A stretch of DNA of 64,000 nucleotides from Gemmatimonadota bacterium (GTDB lineage: Bacteria; Gemmatimonadota; Gemmatimonadetes; Palauibacterales; Palauibacteraceae), in contig JAGWBR010000002.1 in assembly GCA_021295785.1 (NCBI GenBank), forward strand, positions 64,376 through 128,375, given 5' to 3'. The position numbers were made by a program, and so were the translations under genes. A model generated the notes under the pieces. That model was not told the DNA's origin. It saw nothing but the letters and a program-made list of their open reading frames with translations, and did no database searches. This document shows positions 10,217 through 20,092 of the stretch, one piece after another (within the stretch, counting starts at the first letter, position 1; every line of letters starts with the position of its first letter).

Positions 10217-11304
10217 CGGACGGAGGCACCGCTCGCCGGCCAGGCCTTGCCGCCAGAGGCCAGGAACGCCTCGGCCCTGTTCATCGCTGCCTTGAGCGGG
10301 GTTTCCCCCTTACTGGCTGCCTCTTCAAAGATTTCTTGAAGCGATTGCCCGATCTCGGCGACCTTGGCGTTCAGCAGGTCAGGGTCGCGTTCTCCCCGCG
10401 CCACCGCGGTAAACGCGATCGCGCCGCCTGCGTTGATCATGAAGTCAGGGGCGTAGAGGATGCCCCGCCCCAGCAGGGAATCGGCGTCGCTGTCCGCGAG
10501 GAGCTGGTTATTCGCCGAACCGGCCACGATGGCGCACTTGAGGGAGGGAATCGTGTCGGGGTTCACGGTGGCCCCCACCGCGCAGGGCGCGTAAACATCG
10601 ATCTCTGCGTCCCACATCCGTTCGGGGGAGACGATTTGCCCGCCGCAGGTTTCGCGAACTGCCTCTGCAGCACCGGGTGACAGGTCGGAAACGAGAATCT
10701 CGGCCCCGGCTTCAGCCAGCAATGCCGCGAGAGGCCTGCCGACGCCGCCCGCTCCCTGGATCAGAACACGCCTCCCACTGGGGGAATCGTCGCCAAACCG
10801 GTGTCGCAGCGCCGCCTTGATCCCCGCGAACACACCCACGGCGGTAAACGGCCCGGGATCGTCCGGGTGCCCCTCGCGCATGCCCACCACCTGACCGGAC
10901 CCCCGTCGGATCCGCCGGATGTCTTCCGGGGTGGTGCCCAGGTCCGCGCCCGTTCGGAACGCACCTCGCATCGATTTCAGCACCCGGGCGTAGTGGTCAA
11001 GGGCCTGGTTGCGCTGCCGAGGGCCTGGATCGGGTGGCATGGCGATGACGCCCTTGCCTCCGCCCAGACAAATGCGGGCGCCCGCCCATTTGTAGGTCAT
11101 TCCCCTGGCCAGGCGCTGGGCGTCCGTGAGTGCCTCCGCCGGAGACCCGTAGGTCTTCAGGCGGGTGCCCCCTGTTGCCGGGCCAAGCACGGTGCTGTGC
11201 CGTGCAATGAACACCCAAGCTTCGGCGGGCTCGCACCAGGACACGACGACGGATTCGCCGTCCCACGACTGAAACGTTTTGCGCATTGAGGTCGTCTTCT
11301 TCAC
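10213..11304 (-). CDS. Glu/Leu/Phe/Val dehydrogenase (leucine-dehydrogenase type)
   Basis: GPATGGTRLKTYGSPAEALTDAQRLARGMTYKWAGARICLGGGKGVI, VLIQGAGGVGRPLAALLAEAGAEILVSDLSP, SANNQL. Confidence 0.92.
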   Translation of the reverse strand: MKKTTSMRKTFQSWDGESVVVSWCEPAEAWVFIARHSTVLGPATGGTRLKTYGSPAEALTDAQRLARGMTYKWAGARICLGGGKGVIAMPPDPGPRQRNQALDHYARVLKSMRGAFRTGADLGTTPEDIRRIRRGSGQVVGMREGHPDDPGPFTAVGVFAGIKAALRHRFGDDSPSGRRVLIQGAGGVGRPLAALLAEAGAEILVSDLSPGAAEAVRETCGGQIVSPERMWDAEIDVYAPCAVGATVNPDTIPSLKCAIVAGSANNQLLADSDADSLLGRGILYAPDFMINAGGAIAFTAVARGERDPDLLNAKVAEIGQSLQEIFEEAASKGETPLKAAMNRAEAFLASGGKAWPASGASVR

Positions 11305-11485
11305 ACAGCCACTCGTTGTTGGCTATCGGAGTTTGCCGGCCGCTGCCTGATTTCTGCCGGGGCACGCTTGGGCCGGTATGGTGTAACCCGCTGTGGGGCC
11401 GGAGATCCTCGCCGTGCCCCCGCTGTTCTCAAGGTACGAAAGGCAGGAAACCGGAACGGTGCGGAACAGCCTCTATTTCGGTGAC

Positions 11486-12088
11486 ATGACGCCACCGGAC
11501 CAGAAGGACGGAAGGGAACACGCTGTTGTGGGTACGGCTCACGGCGTGCGAATCGACGTTCGCCCGTTTTCGCACCATTTGACGCCGGAGGGAGCCGCGT
11601 GCGTTGAGACGTCGTACCGCGGGCGCGCCATCGGGCGGTGCCTGGTGCCCGAGGAGCGCCTTGAGGAGTTCCTGGGAATGGACCTGTTCGATTCACCGGT
11701 TTCGCTTGCGCTGGATGTGCGGGAGGGTGGTCCAGGCCTGGCGGCCAGTGTCCTGGCGCTGGTACCAATGAGCAACGAGGAACTGTCGCAGAGGCCCGAG
11801 CCCTTTGAACCGTGGAGGCAGAGCAGCCCCGGGGCCCGGTTCGACGCCGAATATTCGTCCCAGTCTCCCAAGCAGCTGATGGGAGTGTTTCTCGGCGAAG
11901 TAGTCCGGTTTCAGAGCGACAGGGCACACCCGGGGTCATTGCTCAAAGACGCCGGCCACATGCTGAAGACCATCCTGCAGACCGAGGTCGGCAGCGTGGT
12001 GGATCGGCTCCTGGACGAGCTGGGTGACACCGAACGCGGGCTCGCCGACCCGGGTTTGGCCGATTCCCCCGCAGAGGGCACCGACTAG
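11486..12088 (+). CDS. Hypothetical protein
   Basis: ORF with ATG at 11486 (MTPPDQKDGREHAVVGTAHGVRIDVRPFSHHLTPEGAACVETSYRG...); no family recognised by eye. Confidence 0.55.
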   Translation: MTPPDQKDGREHAVVGTAHGVRIDVRPFSHHLTPEGAACVETSYRGRAIGRCLVPEERLEEFLGMDLFDSPVSLALDVREGGPGLAASVLALVPMSNEELSQRPEPFEPWRQSSPGARFDAEYSSQSPKQLMGVFLGEVVRFQSDRAHPGSLLKDAGHMLKTILQTEVGSVVDRLLDELGDTERGLADPGLADSPAEGTD

Positions 12089-12135
12089 CCTCACTGCCGC
12101 TGAGGCGTAACTGGGCCACCGTTGCCCGGTAGAGG

Positions 12136-13197
12136 TCAACTCAGGCAGATGGCTCCGGGGCGGCACCGGCAAGGCCGCGGCATTGCCGTGCCGCCCCGGA
12201 GCGGGTCCGGGAGGCACACCGCTTTCTCCACCAAATCCGCGAGCGTGTCGATCAGCCTTTGAGCATCGTGGGCGACGGGCACCCGGTGGAACTCCAAACC
12301 GGCTTCTTCCGCAACTTCCCTGAGCTCGATGTCCAACTCCATCAGAGTCTCGGACTGTTCGTGGACGAAGCTGACGGGGTCCACGAGGACGGCCGTGACT
12401 TCCCCGTCTTCCGCCGCCAAGCCAGCGACCGCGCGTTCGATTGAGGGCGATGTCCATTCAATGGGGCGGTTGCCGTGGTTTTGGTAGCCCAGCGTGAACC
12501 GGAGCAGCTCAAGTTCGTCGGCCTGTATGCGGCACCACTGCTCCACGTATTCGACGTAACGGCTGCCCGCCCGGACATATCGCAGGGGAGTGCCGTGAGC
12601 ACTGAACACCACCCTCACGCCCGGGTCGGTCATATCGAGACCAGCCGCGCTCGCCGCCGTGCGAAGGCTGTCCGCGCGCCACCTGACGTATTCCGGATGC
12701 CGGTGCCAGCCGGCTATTTCTCTGAGGTCCGGGTTCCATCCCAGGTGGTTCAGTGCCTCGCGGGTCTGGTCCAGCGCCCGAAGCGTGGTTGAGGGGCCGC
12801 AGAAGGGGTAGACGGGGAAGGCGACCACTGTTTCAACCCCCTGGTCGCGGAGCAACTCCAGCGCCTCGGTCACGGTGGGCCCGGTGAACTGCATTCCTGC
12901 CACCACGGAGGCTTCGAGGCCCCGGCCCGCCAGCGCCGCCGCCAGCCGGTATGCCTGCCCGGCAGCCTGCCGGTTCAAGGGCGAGCCGCCTATCGTTCTG
13001 TAGGCTTTCCGGAGCTCCGGTGCCCGGGCAGCGGCCAGCTCGCGGCTACCTGATCCCAGCATTGGGTTGGCGGCGAATATGCGCTCCAGGAACTCGGTGA
13101 CTTCGAACAGGCCGTATGATTCCGGCTCGCCGAAGTTGAGCATCAGTACTCCCGGCCGACCAACGTCGCGGGGTTTGTCCACCCGCCGTGTGTCCAT
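12136..13197 (-). CDS. hemH: Ferrochelatase
   Basis: MDTRRVDKPRDVGRPGVLMLNFGEPESYGLFEVTEFLERIF, GGSPLNRQAAGQAYRLAAAL, VVFSAHGTPLRYV, SFVHEQSETLMELDIEL motifs. Confidence 0.92.
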   Translation of the reverse strand: MDTRRVDKPRDVGRPGVLMLNFGEPESYGLFEVTEFLERIFAANPMLGSGSRELAAARAPELRKAYRTIGGSPLNRQAAGQAYRLAAALAGRGLEASVVAGMQFTGPTVTEALELLRDQGVETVVAFPVYPFCGPSTTLRALDQTREALNHLGWNPDLREIAGWHRHPEYVRWRADSLRTAASAAGLDMTDPGVRVVFSAHGTPLRYVRAGSRYVEYVEQWCRIQADELELLRFTLGYQNHGNRPIEWTSPSIERAVAGLAAEDGEVTAVLVDPVSFVHEQSETLMELDIELREVAEEAGLEFHRVPVAHDAQRLIDTLADLVEKAVCLPDPLRGGTAMPRPCRCRPGAICLS

Positions 13198-13238
13198 GGC
13201 CGAAAACCTAACCGCGAACCGGAGATGCTCCTGCCTGG

Positions 13239-14459
13239 ATGAGAGTTGGGATCGTGGGTGGCGGTATAACGGGGTTGGCACTGGCGCACGCCCTGGCGTG
13301 CCGGGGGCGGGACTTCGTTCTGTTTGAGAAGTCAGGGCACTGGGGCGGGGCGATACGCACGGAGTTCACCAACGGAAGGGTGGCGGAGTTCGGTCCGCAG
13401 CGGATGCGCCTGACTGCTTCCGTGCGCCGGCTGGTGCACGACCTGGGGCTCGGGTCTCAGGTTGTGGCCGCTGCCCCGAAGGCGGAAACCTTCATTCTGT
13501 CGAAAGAAGGCATGCGCTCCTTTTCGGATCTGATACCAATGCTCAACCGGCGGCCGGACCCACCCGAATCACCCGAGACGCGGCTGGGCGCCTGGCTCCG
13601 CCACACCTGCGGCGACGCAGCCTATCGGGGGCTCGTGGGTCCGGTGGTCGCCGCGACCTTCGCTTCCGACCCTGACGAGATGTTGCGGCGGCCGGTTCTC
13701 CCGTTGGTGGAGGAAATGCTGGCGGGGCTCATCGCCCGTGGGTCGGCACCACCGGCGTTCACCTTCCGCGACGGGCTCTCCGTGCTTCCGGGGGCGTTGG
13801 CGGCGCGGTACCGCGAGTTCCTGCGGCCCGGTACCGCCGTGGGTGCGATCCGACGAGCGGACGACTGTCTGGAGATCCAAGCCGGCGAGGGGCCGGGTGA
13901 GGTCGTGGACCGGGTGGTGCTCACTGGATCCGCCCGGGACATGGCCCCGCTTCTGGCGGAGGTCGCGCCAGCCGCGGCCGCGCGACTGGCGCGCCTCCGC
14001 TACAACACAATCAGGATAGTGGCACTTGATACCGAGGGCTGCCCGCCCGGTTTCGGTTACAGGACCGCCCTCGACATGCCGCTGCGCACTCAGGGGGTCA
14101 CTTGGAACGCATCGGTCTTCGCGGGAGACGGCGATACGGGCCGCGAAGGAATCTGTACCGCGTTTCTGGGCGGTCTGACCGACACCGACGTAGCGTCGTG
14201 GCCTGACGAACGGGTTGGCAGGGTCGCTGCCAGGGAGTTCGAGCAAGTGCACGGCTTTGGCGCCGAACCGCTGGCAGTGGCCTCGGCCAGCCTCCCGGCC
14301 TGGGACACGAGTTGGGCGGCGATCGAAGGTGGCCTGGAACTGCCAGAGGATGTAACGCTGGCTTCAACTTGCGCCGAACGCCTCGCCATCTCCTCCCGAA
14401 TCGCCCGCGCCGGGACTCTCGCCAGGGATCTGTCTGCACGCAGCGATGCAGAACCCTAG
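13239..14459 (+). CDS. hemG: Protoporphyrinogen oxidase (HemY/HemG-type FAD enzyme)
   Basis: MRVGIVGGGITGLALAHALACRGRDFVLFEKSGHWGGAIRTEFTNGRVAEFGPQRM; PPO Rossmann and GxxxxFGPxxM motif; sits between hemH and hemE. Confidence 0.85.
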   Translation: MRVGIVGGGITGLALAHALACRGRDFVLFEKSGHWGGAIRTEFTNGRVAEFGPQRMRLTASVRRLVHDLGLGSQVVAAAPKAETFILSKEGMRSFSDLIPMLNRRPDPPESPETRLGAWLRHTCGDAAYRGLVGPVVAATFASDPDEMLRRPVLPLVEEMLAGLIARGSAPPAFTFRDGLSVLPGALAARYREFLRPGTAVGAIRRADDCLEIQAGEGPGEVVDRVVLTGSARDMAPLLAEVAPAAAARLARLRYNTIRIVALDTEGCPPGFGYRTALDMPLRTQGVTWNASVFAGDGDTGREGICTAFLGGLTDTDVASWPDERVGRVAAREFEQVHGFGAEPLAVASASLPAWDTSWAAIEGGLELPEDVTLASTCAERLAISSRIARAGTLARDLSARSDAEP

Positions 14460-15508
14460 CTATCCCCGGGTGCGGATCCTTTCGCGGACGGCCAGTCCCG
14501 TACCGCCCGAACCACCGCGGCGACTACCGCGGGGTCCGTATCGGGGCGTAACCCGTGCCCGGTGTTGAACACGTGTCCCGCCATCCCGCCGGCCCGGCGG
14601 AGCACATCCTGTGTCTCGCGGACTGCCGCCTCGTGCCCACCCAACAACGCCGCCGGGTCGAGGTTGCCCTGCAGTCCCCGCCGTCCGTCCTGGCAGAGCG
14701 CCCGCCGGGCCTGGTCCAGGGGGGTACGCCAGTCGATCCCAATCAGATTGCCGCCGGCCGCCGCTATCTCGGAAAGCAGATCCCCGTGAGCCGAGCCGTA
14801 GTGGATCGTGGGGACACCGGCTTCTCTCAGGCGGGAAAGGATTTTGCGAGAGTGTGGTTGGACGAACTCCCGGTAGACCTCCGCCCCGAGCACGCCGCAC
14901 CACGAATCAAACAGCTGTATGGCCGCCGCCCCGGCCTCGGCTTGAGCAATCGCGAATTCGGCCAGATGGTCCGCCCAGAATCGCGCCAACCGGTCCCAGG
15001 TCCTGGGTTCACGGATCATGAAGGCGCGCAGGTTGGTCAGGCGGGAATCGCGGTTCCCGGTGCACAGATAGGAGCAGAGCGTGAACGGCGCGCCCACGAA
15101 CCCGATCACCGGCAGTGGCGAATGAGCGGCCACCAACCGGATCGCCTCCAGAACATGGTCCAGCGACTCGCGGGGTTCGAAGGGTTGCAAGCGGTGCACG
15201 TCCCCGGGTCCCTGCCACGGGGGGAGGGGGACCGGACCCACCCCCGCCCTCATCTCGATCTCGACACCCGCCGAGGGGAAGGGAGTCGAAAGATCCTGGA
15301 AAATGACCAGCGCGTCGACGGGGAAATACTCGGTCGGCAGCAGGGTAGTCCGAGCGGCTAGTTCGGGGTCGGCAACGAGAGCCTGAAAGCTGTGTTCCCG
15401 GCGCAGTGCCCGGTAAGCGGGCAGGCAGCGGCCGGCCTGACGCATGAACCACACCGGTGGTCGCGGAGTCGGCTCAAGCGCCAGTGCTTTCTTGAACAGG
15501 TCTGCCAT
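14456..15508 (-). CDS. hemE: Uroporphyrinogen decarboxylase
   Basis: PPVWFMRQAGRCLPAYRALRRE, PTEYFPVDALVIFQDLSTP, VIGFVGAPFTLCSYL, GHGLRPDTDP. Confidence 0.97.
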   Translation of the reverse strand: MADLFKKALALEPTPRPPVWFMRQAGRCLPAYRALRREHSFQALVADPELAARTTLLPTEYFPVDALVIFQDLSTPFPSAGVEIEMRAGVGPVPLPPWQGPGDVHRLQPFEPRESLDHVLEAIRLVAAHSPLPVIGFVGAPFTLCSYLCTGNRDSRLTNLRAFMIREPRTWDRLARFWADHLAEFAIAQAEAGAAAIQLFDSWCGVLGAEVYREFVQPHSRKILSRLREAGVPTIHYGSAHGDLLSEIAAAGGNLIGIDWRTPLDQARRALCQDGRRGLQGNLDPAALLGGHEAAVRETQDVLRRAGGMAGHVFNTGHGLRPDTDPAVVAAVVRAVRDWPSAKGSAPGDS

Positions 15509-15577
15509 GGCCGGAATAATACGGAGGGCGGCCGGGTCCGATCACGGCGCACCCCCTCCGGCATTAGCTTCGCCCGC

Positions 15578-16255
15578 GTGCACTGCGACGGAGAATTGAA
15601 CGGGGGCCGGCCGGGCAGCGGCCCGAAGCGGTCGCCACGGTTCGCGGTGTCCCTGGCAGCCGCCGGCACCACCATCATGGGGGCGTGCGGCGCGCGGCCG
15701 GACGCGGACCCCGCGAACGCCGAGCTCCCGCCGGACACCACCGCACTCCCGCTCGCGCGGGCCTGGCCCCCGGAAACCGAGATCGTGTCTGGCCCGGGCG
15801 AGAGGGCCCTCCCTGATCACTATTTCTTGACGCTGGAGGGTGACACCGTCGATTTCGGTCATCTTACCGGCAGCGTGGTGGTGGCAAACTTCTGGGGGAC
15901 GTGGTGCTTCCCCTGTTTGGAGGAACTGCCCGAACTCGCCCGTGTCGACGCGGTCTACGAAGACTCCGCGGTTGCGTTCGTGGGAATCTCAGTGCTTTCG
16001 GGGACCGCGGACCATGTCCGGACTTTTCTGGCGGATTTCGAGGTTGAGTACCCCCAGTGGTCCGGTGACACCGATTTGGCACTCGATCCGTTCGGAATCA
16101 TTGGTTTGCCGCACACTCTGATCCTGGATCAGGAAGGATGGATCAGGTACGAGCTTCTGGGCCCCCAAACGGGGCCGGAACTAACCGACAGGATTGAGGC
16201 AGTGCTCGCCGAACCCGCGGCCGGTGCGGGCCCCGGCGGTCAGGAGAGCTGCTGA
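15578..16255 (+). CDS. TlpA/ResA-like thioredoxin-fold protein, putative lipoprotein
   Basis: VVANFWGTWCFPCLEELPELARVDAVYEDSAVAFVGISV with CxxC (CFPC); upstream TTIMGAC lipobox-like. Start uncertain. Confidence 0.8.
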   Translation: MHCDGELNGGRPGSGPKRSPRFAVSLAAAGTTIMGACGARPDADPANAELPPDTTALPLARAWPPETEIVSGPGERALPDHYFLTLEGDTVDFGHLTGSVVVANFWGTWCFPCLEELPELARVDAVYEDSAVAFVGISVLSGTADHVRTFLADFEVEYPQWSGDTDLALDPFGIIGLPHTLILDQEGWIRYELLGPQTGPELTDRIEAVLAEPAAGAGPGGQESC

Positions 16256-18039
16256 CTCCGGTAGAGCCTCGCGTACAGGCCGCCCTCCGCCAGTAACTGG
16301 TGGTGCCGTCCCATCTCCACCACCCGGCCCCCGTCAACCGCCGCGATCCGGTCGGCCCGTTGAACCGTTCTGAGGCGGTGCGCGATGATGATCGTGGTCC
16401 GACCCGCCGACGCCGCCGCCAAGGCCTGTTCCACCAGAGCTTCGCTCTCGGCGTCCAGCCCGCTGGTGGGTTCGTCCAGAATCAGAATATCCGGCGCCTT
16501 GAGCAGCACGCGCGCGATCGAGATGCGCTGCCGCTGACCCCCTGACAGCCGAGCACCTCTTTCTCCCACCAGGGTGTCGAGACCTTTCGGGAGGCGCTCC
16601 ACGAACTCGGTTGCATGCGCCGCCGCGGCCGCGGCTTCGATCGCTTCCGGCCGGGCGTCGGGGCGGCCGTAGGCGATGTTCTCGGCGATTGTGCCATGAA
16701 ACAGCGGGTGGGTTTGCGGAACCACCCCGATCCTCCCGCGGAGCTCGTCCAGCGGCCAGTCGCGCACATCAATCCCCTGGACCAGCACGGCACCCTGCGA
16801 TACGTCCCAGAACCGGGGTACCAGCCGACCGATGGTGGTCTTGCCAGCCCCGCTGGGACCAACGATCCCCAGTGTCTCGCCGGGAGCAATCTCAAGGTTC
16901 ACCGACCGGAGCGCCGGATGGGAGTCCCCGTCGTAGGAGATGCTGACGCCCCGGAAGGCCACCGAAGCCGGCCCGCGCTGCGGCGGGTTTGCCGGCTGGG
17001 CCGGGGTCCGAATTTCCGGTACGCGGTCAAGCAGACCGAAAACCCGTTCGGCCGCGCCCTGCGCCTGTTGGTAGGAACCCCATAAGGACGCCAGGGCCGT
17101 AATCGCCGCGGCAACAGTGAATGCGTAGAGCAGAAACGACACCAGTTGCCCGGCCGTGATCATGTCATCGACCACTAGCCGCCCACCCTGCCAGAGCACA
17201 AGGACGATCGCGCCAAACGCCACAACCGTCAGCACGCCGTAGAGCGAGGCCTGTACCCGGGCCCGGGATACTGCAGCGACCAACGCAAGCGCCAAGTGCC
17301 CACCGTACTTCCTGGATTCCCGCCCCTCGGCTCCGAAACTCTGCACAACGTCGATCTGGCCGAACGCCTCGTCCGCCGCCGCGTGGGCGTCGGCCAGCCT
17401 GTCCTGCACCTCCGTGCTCCGGCGCCTGAGTCGCCGGCCGAGCAAAACCGCGGCGGCCACAATCAGCGGTGAAACGGTCAGGGTGGTCAGGGTCAGCTGC
17501 CAGTGCAGTACCGACAGCAGCACCAGCCCGCCGACCAGGTACAGCAGCTGCCGGGCAAGTTCGGCCAGTTGGTGCCCGAGCACTGACTGAAGTGTGGAGC
17601 AGTCCGACGCCAGGCGCGACGTGAGTTCTCCAGTGGGCCGGTCGGTGTGAAATCCGGGTGACAAACTGACCAGGCTGTCAAAAAGGTCGCGGCGGAGCCA
17701 CGTCACCACCCGCTCGCCCGTAACCCCCAGCCAGTAGACCTCCAGGTAGTTCAGCACCCCCTGTACCACGAAAAGGCCCAGCAGCCACAGTGCGTACTGG
17801 CTCAACACGTCCTGGCTCCGCTCCACGAAGGCCGCGTCCATCATGTGCCGGACCAGAAGTGGGAAAACGAGCCCCAGCGCGGCACCGACGCTCAGGCACG
17901 CCACCGAACCGATTACGAGGGGGCGGTGAGGTTCAAGTCTGGGCAGGAGGCGGGACACCGCGAAGGTGTGTTTCGCCAGTCGCCCCCCTTCTTGTTCCTT
18001 TTCCTGTCCCAACCCCCGGCTCCCGTCTAGTTTTTCGCG
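16240..18039 (-). CDS. ABC transporter, fused permease/ATP-binding protein
   Basis: Walker A GPSGAGKTTIGRL, LSGGQRQRISIARVLL, Walker B ILILDEPTSGLDAES, multi-TM N-terminus. Start uncertain (track ORF extends to 18294). Confidence 0.92.
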   Translation of the reverse strand, partial: REKLDGSRGLGQEKEQEGGRLAKHTFAVSRLLPRLEPHRPLVIGSVACLSVGAALGLVFPLLVRHMMDAAFVERSQDVLSQYALWLLGLFVVQGVLNYLEVYWLGVTGERVVTWLRRDLFDSLVSLSPGFHTDRPTGELTSRLASDCSTLQSVLGHQLAELARQLLYLVGGLVLLSVLHWQLTLTTLTVSPLIVAAAVLLGRRLRRRSTEVQDRLADAHAAADEAFGQIDVVQSFGAEGRESRKYGGHLALALVAAVSRARVQASLYGVLTVVAFGAIVLVLWQGGRLVVDDMITAGQLVSFLLYAFTVAAAITALASLWGSYQQAQGAAERVFGLLDRVPEIRTPAQPANPPQRGPASVAFRGVSISYDGDSHPALRSVNLEIAPGETLGIVGPSGAGKTTIGRLVPRFWDVSQGAVLVQGIDVRDWPLDELRGRIGVVPQTHPLFHGTIAENIAYGRPDARPEAIEAAAAAAHATEFVERLPKGLDTLVGERGARLSGGQRQRISIARVLLKAPDILILDEPTSGLDAESEALVEQALAAASAGRTTIIIAHRLRTVQRADRIAAVDGGRVVEMGRHHQLLAEGGLYARLYRSQQLS

Positions 18040-18169
18040 CCATGGCGACACCCGGCTTCCTACCCGCCCTGCCCGGGCGGTGCGGCCGAAAAATACGGGG
18101 CGGCCGCCTGGCGGTGGACCGATTTCCCGGGACACGGCCCCACCTGGCTGCGAGAGGATTTGCAACGAA

Positions 18170-19033
18170 GTGAGTTCTTGGCGTCGGTTGGCTGCTGCCA
18201 GCGCGCTGGTCACGTACCTCTTGATTGTTTTCGGGGGAATCGTTCGCGTCACCGGCAGCGGCATGGGGTGCGGCGACGACTGGCCCCTGTGCAACGGCCA
18301 GTTGTTTCCCCCCTGGGACTTCGCGACCTGGATCGAGTGGGGGCACAGGCTGGTGGCCGGCCTGCTGGGAATGTTGATTCTGGCGCTGGCGGTCTGGGCC
18401 GGCCGACGCCGAAGAGACGCGACTTGGGCACCTCTGTGGACCCGTTCGGTTCAGATGGGTGTCGTCTACCTGATCCAGGCCATGTTGGGTGCCGTAACGG
18501 TGTGGCTGGAACTGCCCGCCTGGAGCGTGATCCTGCATTTGGGGTTCGCGATGACCCTGTTGTGGCTGCTCGTGACGGCATGGCTCAGTCCCCTCAGAAT
18601 TGCGTTTTCCGGAACCGGGGGCCTTGGAAAGGTGCTGTTGGCCCTGGCGGCGGCGACTGTCATGCTGGGCGGCTTGGTGGCCAATCTGGGCGCCGGAGCT
18701 GCCTGCCAGGGGTTCCCGCTCTGTAACGGATCGGCATTTCCGGGAGGGCACTGGCTGATCCACGTCCACTGGACCCACCGGGTGGTGGCGTATGCTCTGG
18801 TTGTGGGTTGCGGGTGGTTACCGTTCCACGGAGACGGTGCACGGCGGGGAGCTGCCGCGGCGAGCGCGGCCCTGGCCGCGGCGCAGCTGGTCGTGGGTGC
18901 AGTGATGGTCCTGCAGGTGCTGCCCCAGGAGTGGAGAATCGCCCACGTTGCCCTGGGCACCGCCCTCTTCGCTGCTTTGGCCATAAACGCGCTGCCGCGC
19001 AGCGAGGAACAGCCCCCACCGGCAGGCGCCTAA
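18170..19033 (+). CDS. ctaA: Heme A synthase (COX15/CtaA family)
   Basis: VSSWRRLAAASALVTYLLIVFGGIVRVTGSGMGCGDDWPLCNG...HRLVAG... second half GAACQGFPLCNG...HWTHRVVAY; typical internal duplication. Confidence 0.93.
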   Translation: MSSWRRLAAASALVTYLLIVFGGIVRVTGSGMGCGDDWPLCNGQLFPPWDFATWIEWGHRLVAGLLGMLILALAVWAGRRRRDATWAPLWTRSVQMGVVYLIQAMLGAVTVWLELPAWSVILHLGFAMTLLWLLVTAWLSPLRIAFSGTGGLGKVLLALAAATVMLGGLVANLGAGAACQGFPLCNGSAFPGGHWLIHVHWTHRVVAYALVVGCGWLPFHGDGARRGAAAASAALAAAQLVVGAVMVLQVLPQEWRIAHVALGTALFAALAINALPRSEEQPPPAGA

Positions 19034-19185
19034 GGCACTCCCTTGAGGAGGGCTGCATGCCCCTCGAAGCTCTTGTCGGAGGTGACCACGGTCGAAGCGT
19101 GCTCGTAGCGGCGGTTGACGAGTTGGAAGAAGAGGATGGCGCCGCTACGGGCGACCGAAGTTAGCCGATCTCGTCTCCCCGTTGC
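19030..19185 (-). pseudogene. istB: IS21-family istB ATPase fragment (degenerate, frameshifted, both ends truncated)
   Basis: Minus-strand translation gives ...SVARSGAILFFQLVNRRYEHASTVVTSDKSFEGHAALLKGVP*, preceded in another frame by GDEIG; matches the IstB Walker-B region (DEIGYLPxxRxGAxLFFQLVNRRYExxSTxxTSNKxFE). Confidence 0.75.
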
Positions 19186-19408
19186 CCTACCGAGGCATCC
19201 CTTGCGACATGGATACTCACTTCCCGGTGGAAACCCGTTCCCCGTTCAGGCTCATGTGCTGTTGGGCAAGGCTGGAACTTGCAGCGAACGCTCTCGGCCG
19301 CTAAGATCGATGCTGATCGATGTCAGTTTGCCCACCGCCCAGTTGAGAGGAGCATGGCATGAGGCAACCGATCAACTGCAAAAACCGTAAGCCGGACGCG
19401 ATAGTGTA

Positions 19409-20035
19409 ATGGTCCCGCGTCGCTTCCTTCTCGGGCTCTCCGCCAAAGCGATGGGCATCTTCGGCGGCTTTGTCATCACGGTCTTCACATCGATGGAATG
19501 TGAGGCTCAGGTCGTCGAGTCGGCGGACCCTCGTCCGCCTCCTGCTTCGTGGAGAGGCATCGATTGGAAGCCCTTCCCCAACGGTCTGTTCTTCGATGAT
19601 AACAATCAACCTATCTTCGGGCCGATTGAGGAACGTGATTACCCCATCATTACGGGCGTACATCGCTGCTCGCCCGCGGATTCTGCGGGCGTCCTCGTTG
19701 GAGACTTGTTGGTTCGCATCAACGGGAGGGACGCTAGGGAAGTACCTCCACCGTTCCATGACTCCAGGCCCGGAGTGGTGCAGGAGTTGGAGCTTCGTCG
19801 CGGTCAAGAATACGTTCGGGTATCCGTGCGCGAGGTCGCTTGGCCAACTAGTCCGATAAAGTGCGAACGGGGTTCACCCTCCGACACGGCCTCCGCAAAT
19901 CCTGATACGGCTCGCAATGCCAGGCCGCTCTCGTTCACGTCGTTCCCCGGCTCCCAACTCCATACACACCTGTCGGCTCAAGAGCACGCGTTGGCACCTC
20001 GCACTCAGCGGAGAGCCCCCCTGTCAAGGGCATAA
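19409..20035 (+). CDS. PDZ-domain-like exported protein
   Basis: Hydrophobic N-terminus then IITGVHRCSPADSAGVLVGDLLVRINGRDAREVPPPFHDSRPGVVQELELRRGQEYVRVSVR, a PDZ pattern (GSPADxAGL..GDxIxxINGxxV). Confidence 0.6.
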   Translation: MVPRRFLLGLSAKAMGIFGGFVITVFTSMECEAQVVESADPRPPPASWRGIDWKPFPNGLFFDDNNQPIFGPIEERDYPIITGVHRCSPADSAGVLVGDLLVRINGRDAREVPPPFHDSRPGVVQELELRRGQEYVRVSVREVAWPTSPIKCERGSPSDTASANPDTARNARPLSFTSFPGSQLHTHLSAQEHALAPRTQRRAPLSRA

Positions 20036-20092
20036 GAGGGCAGACGGTCGTCACCGTAAACCGTTGTGCCACTGGCGCAGGATCGCCGCACC

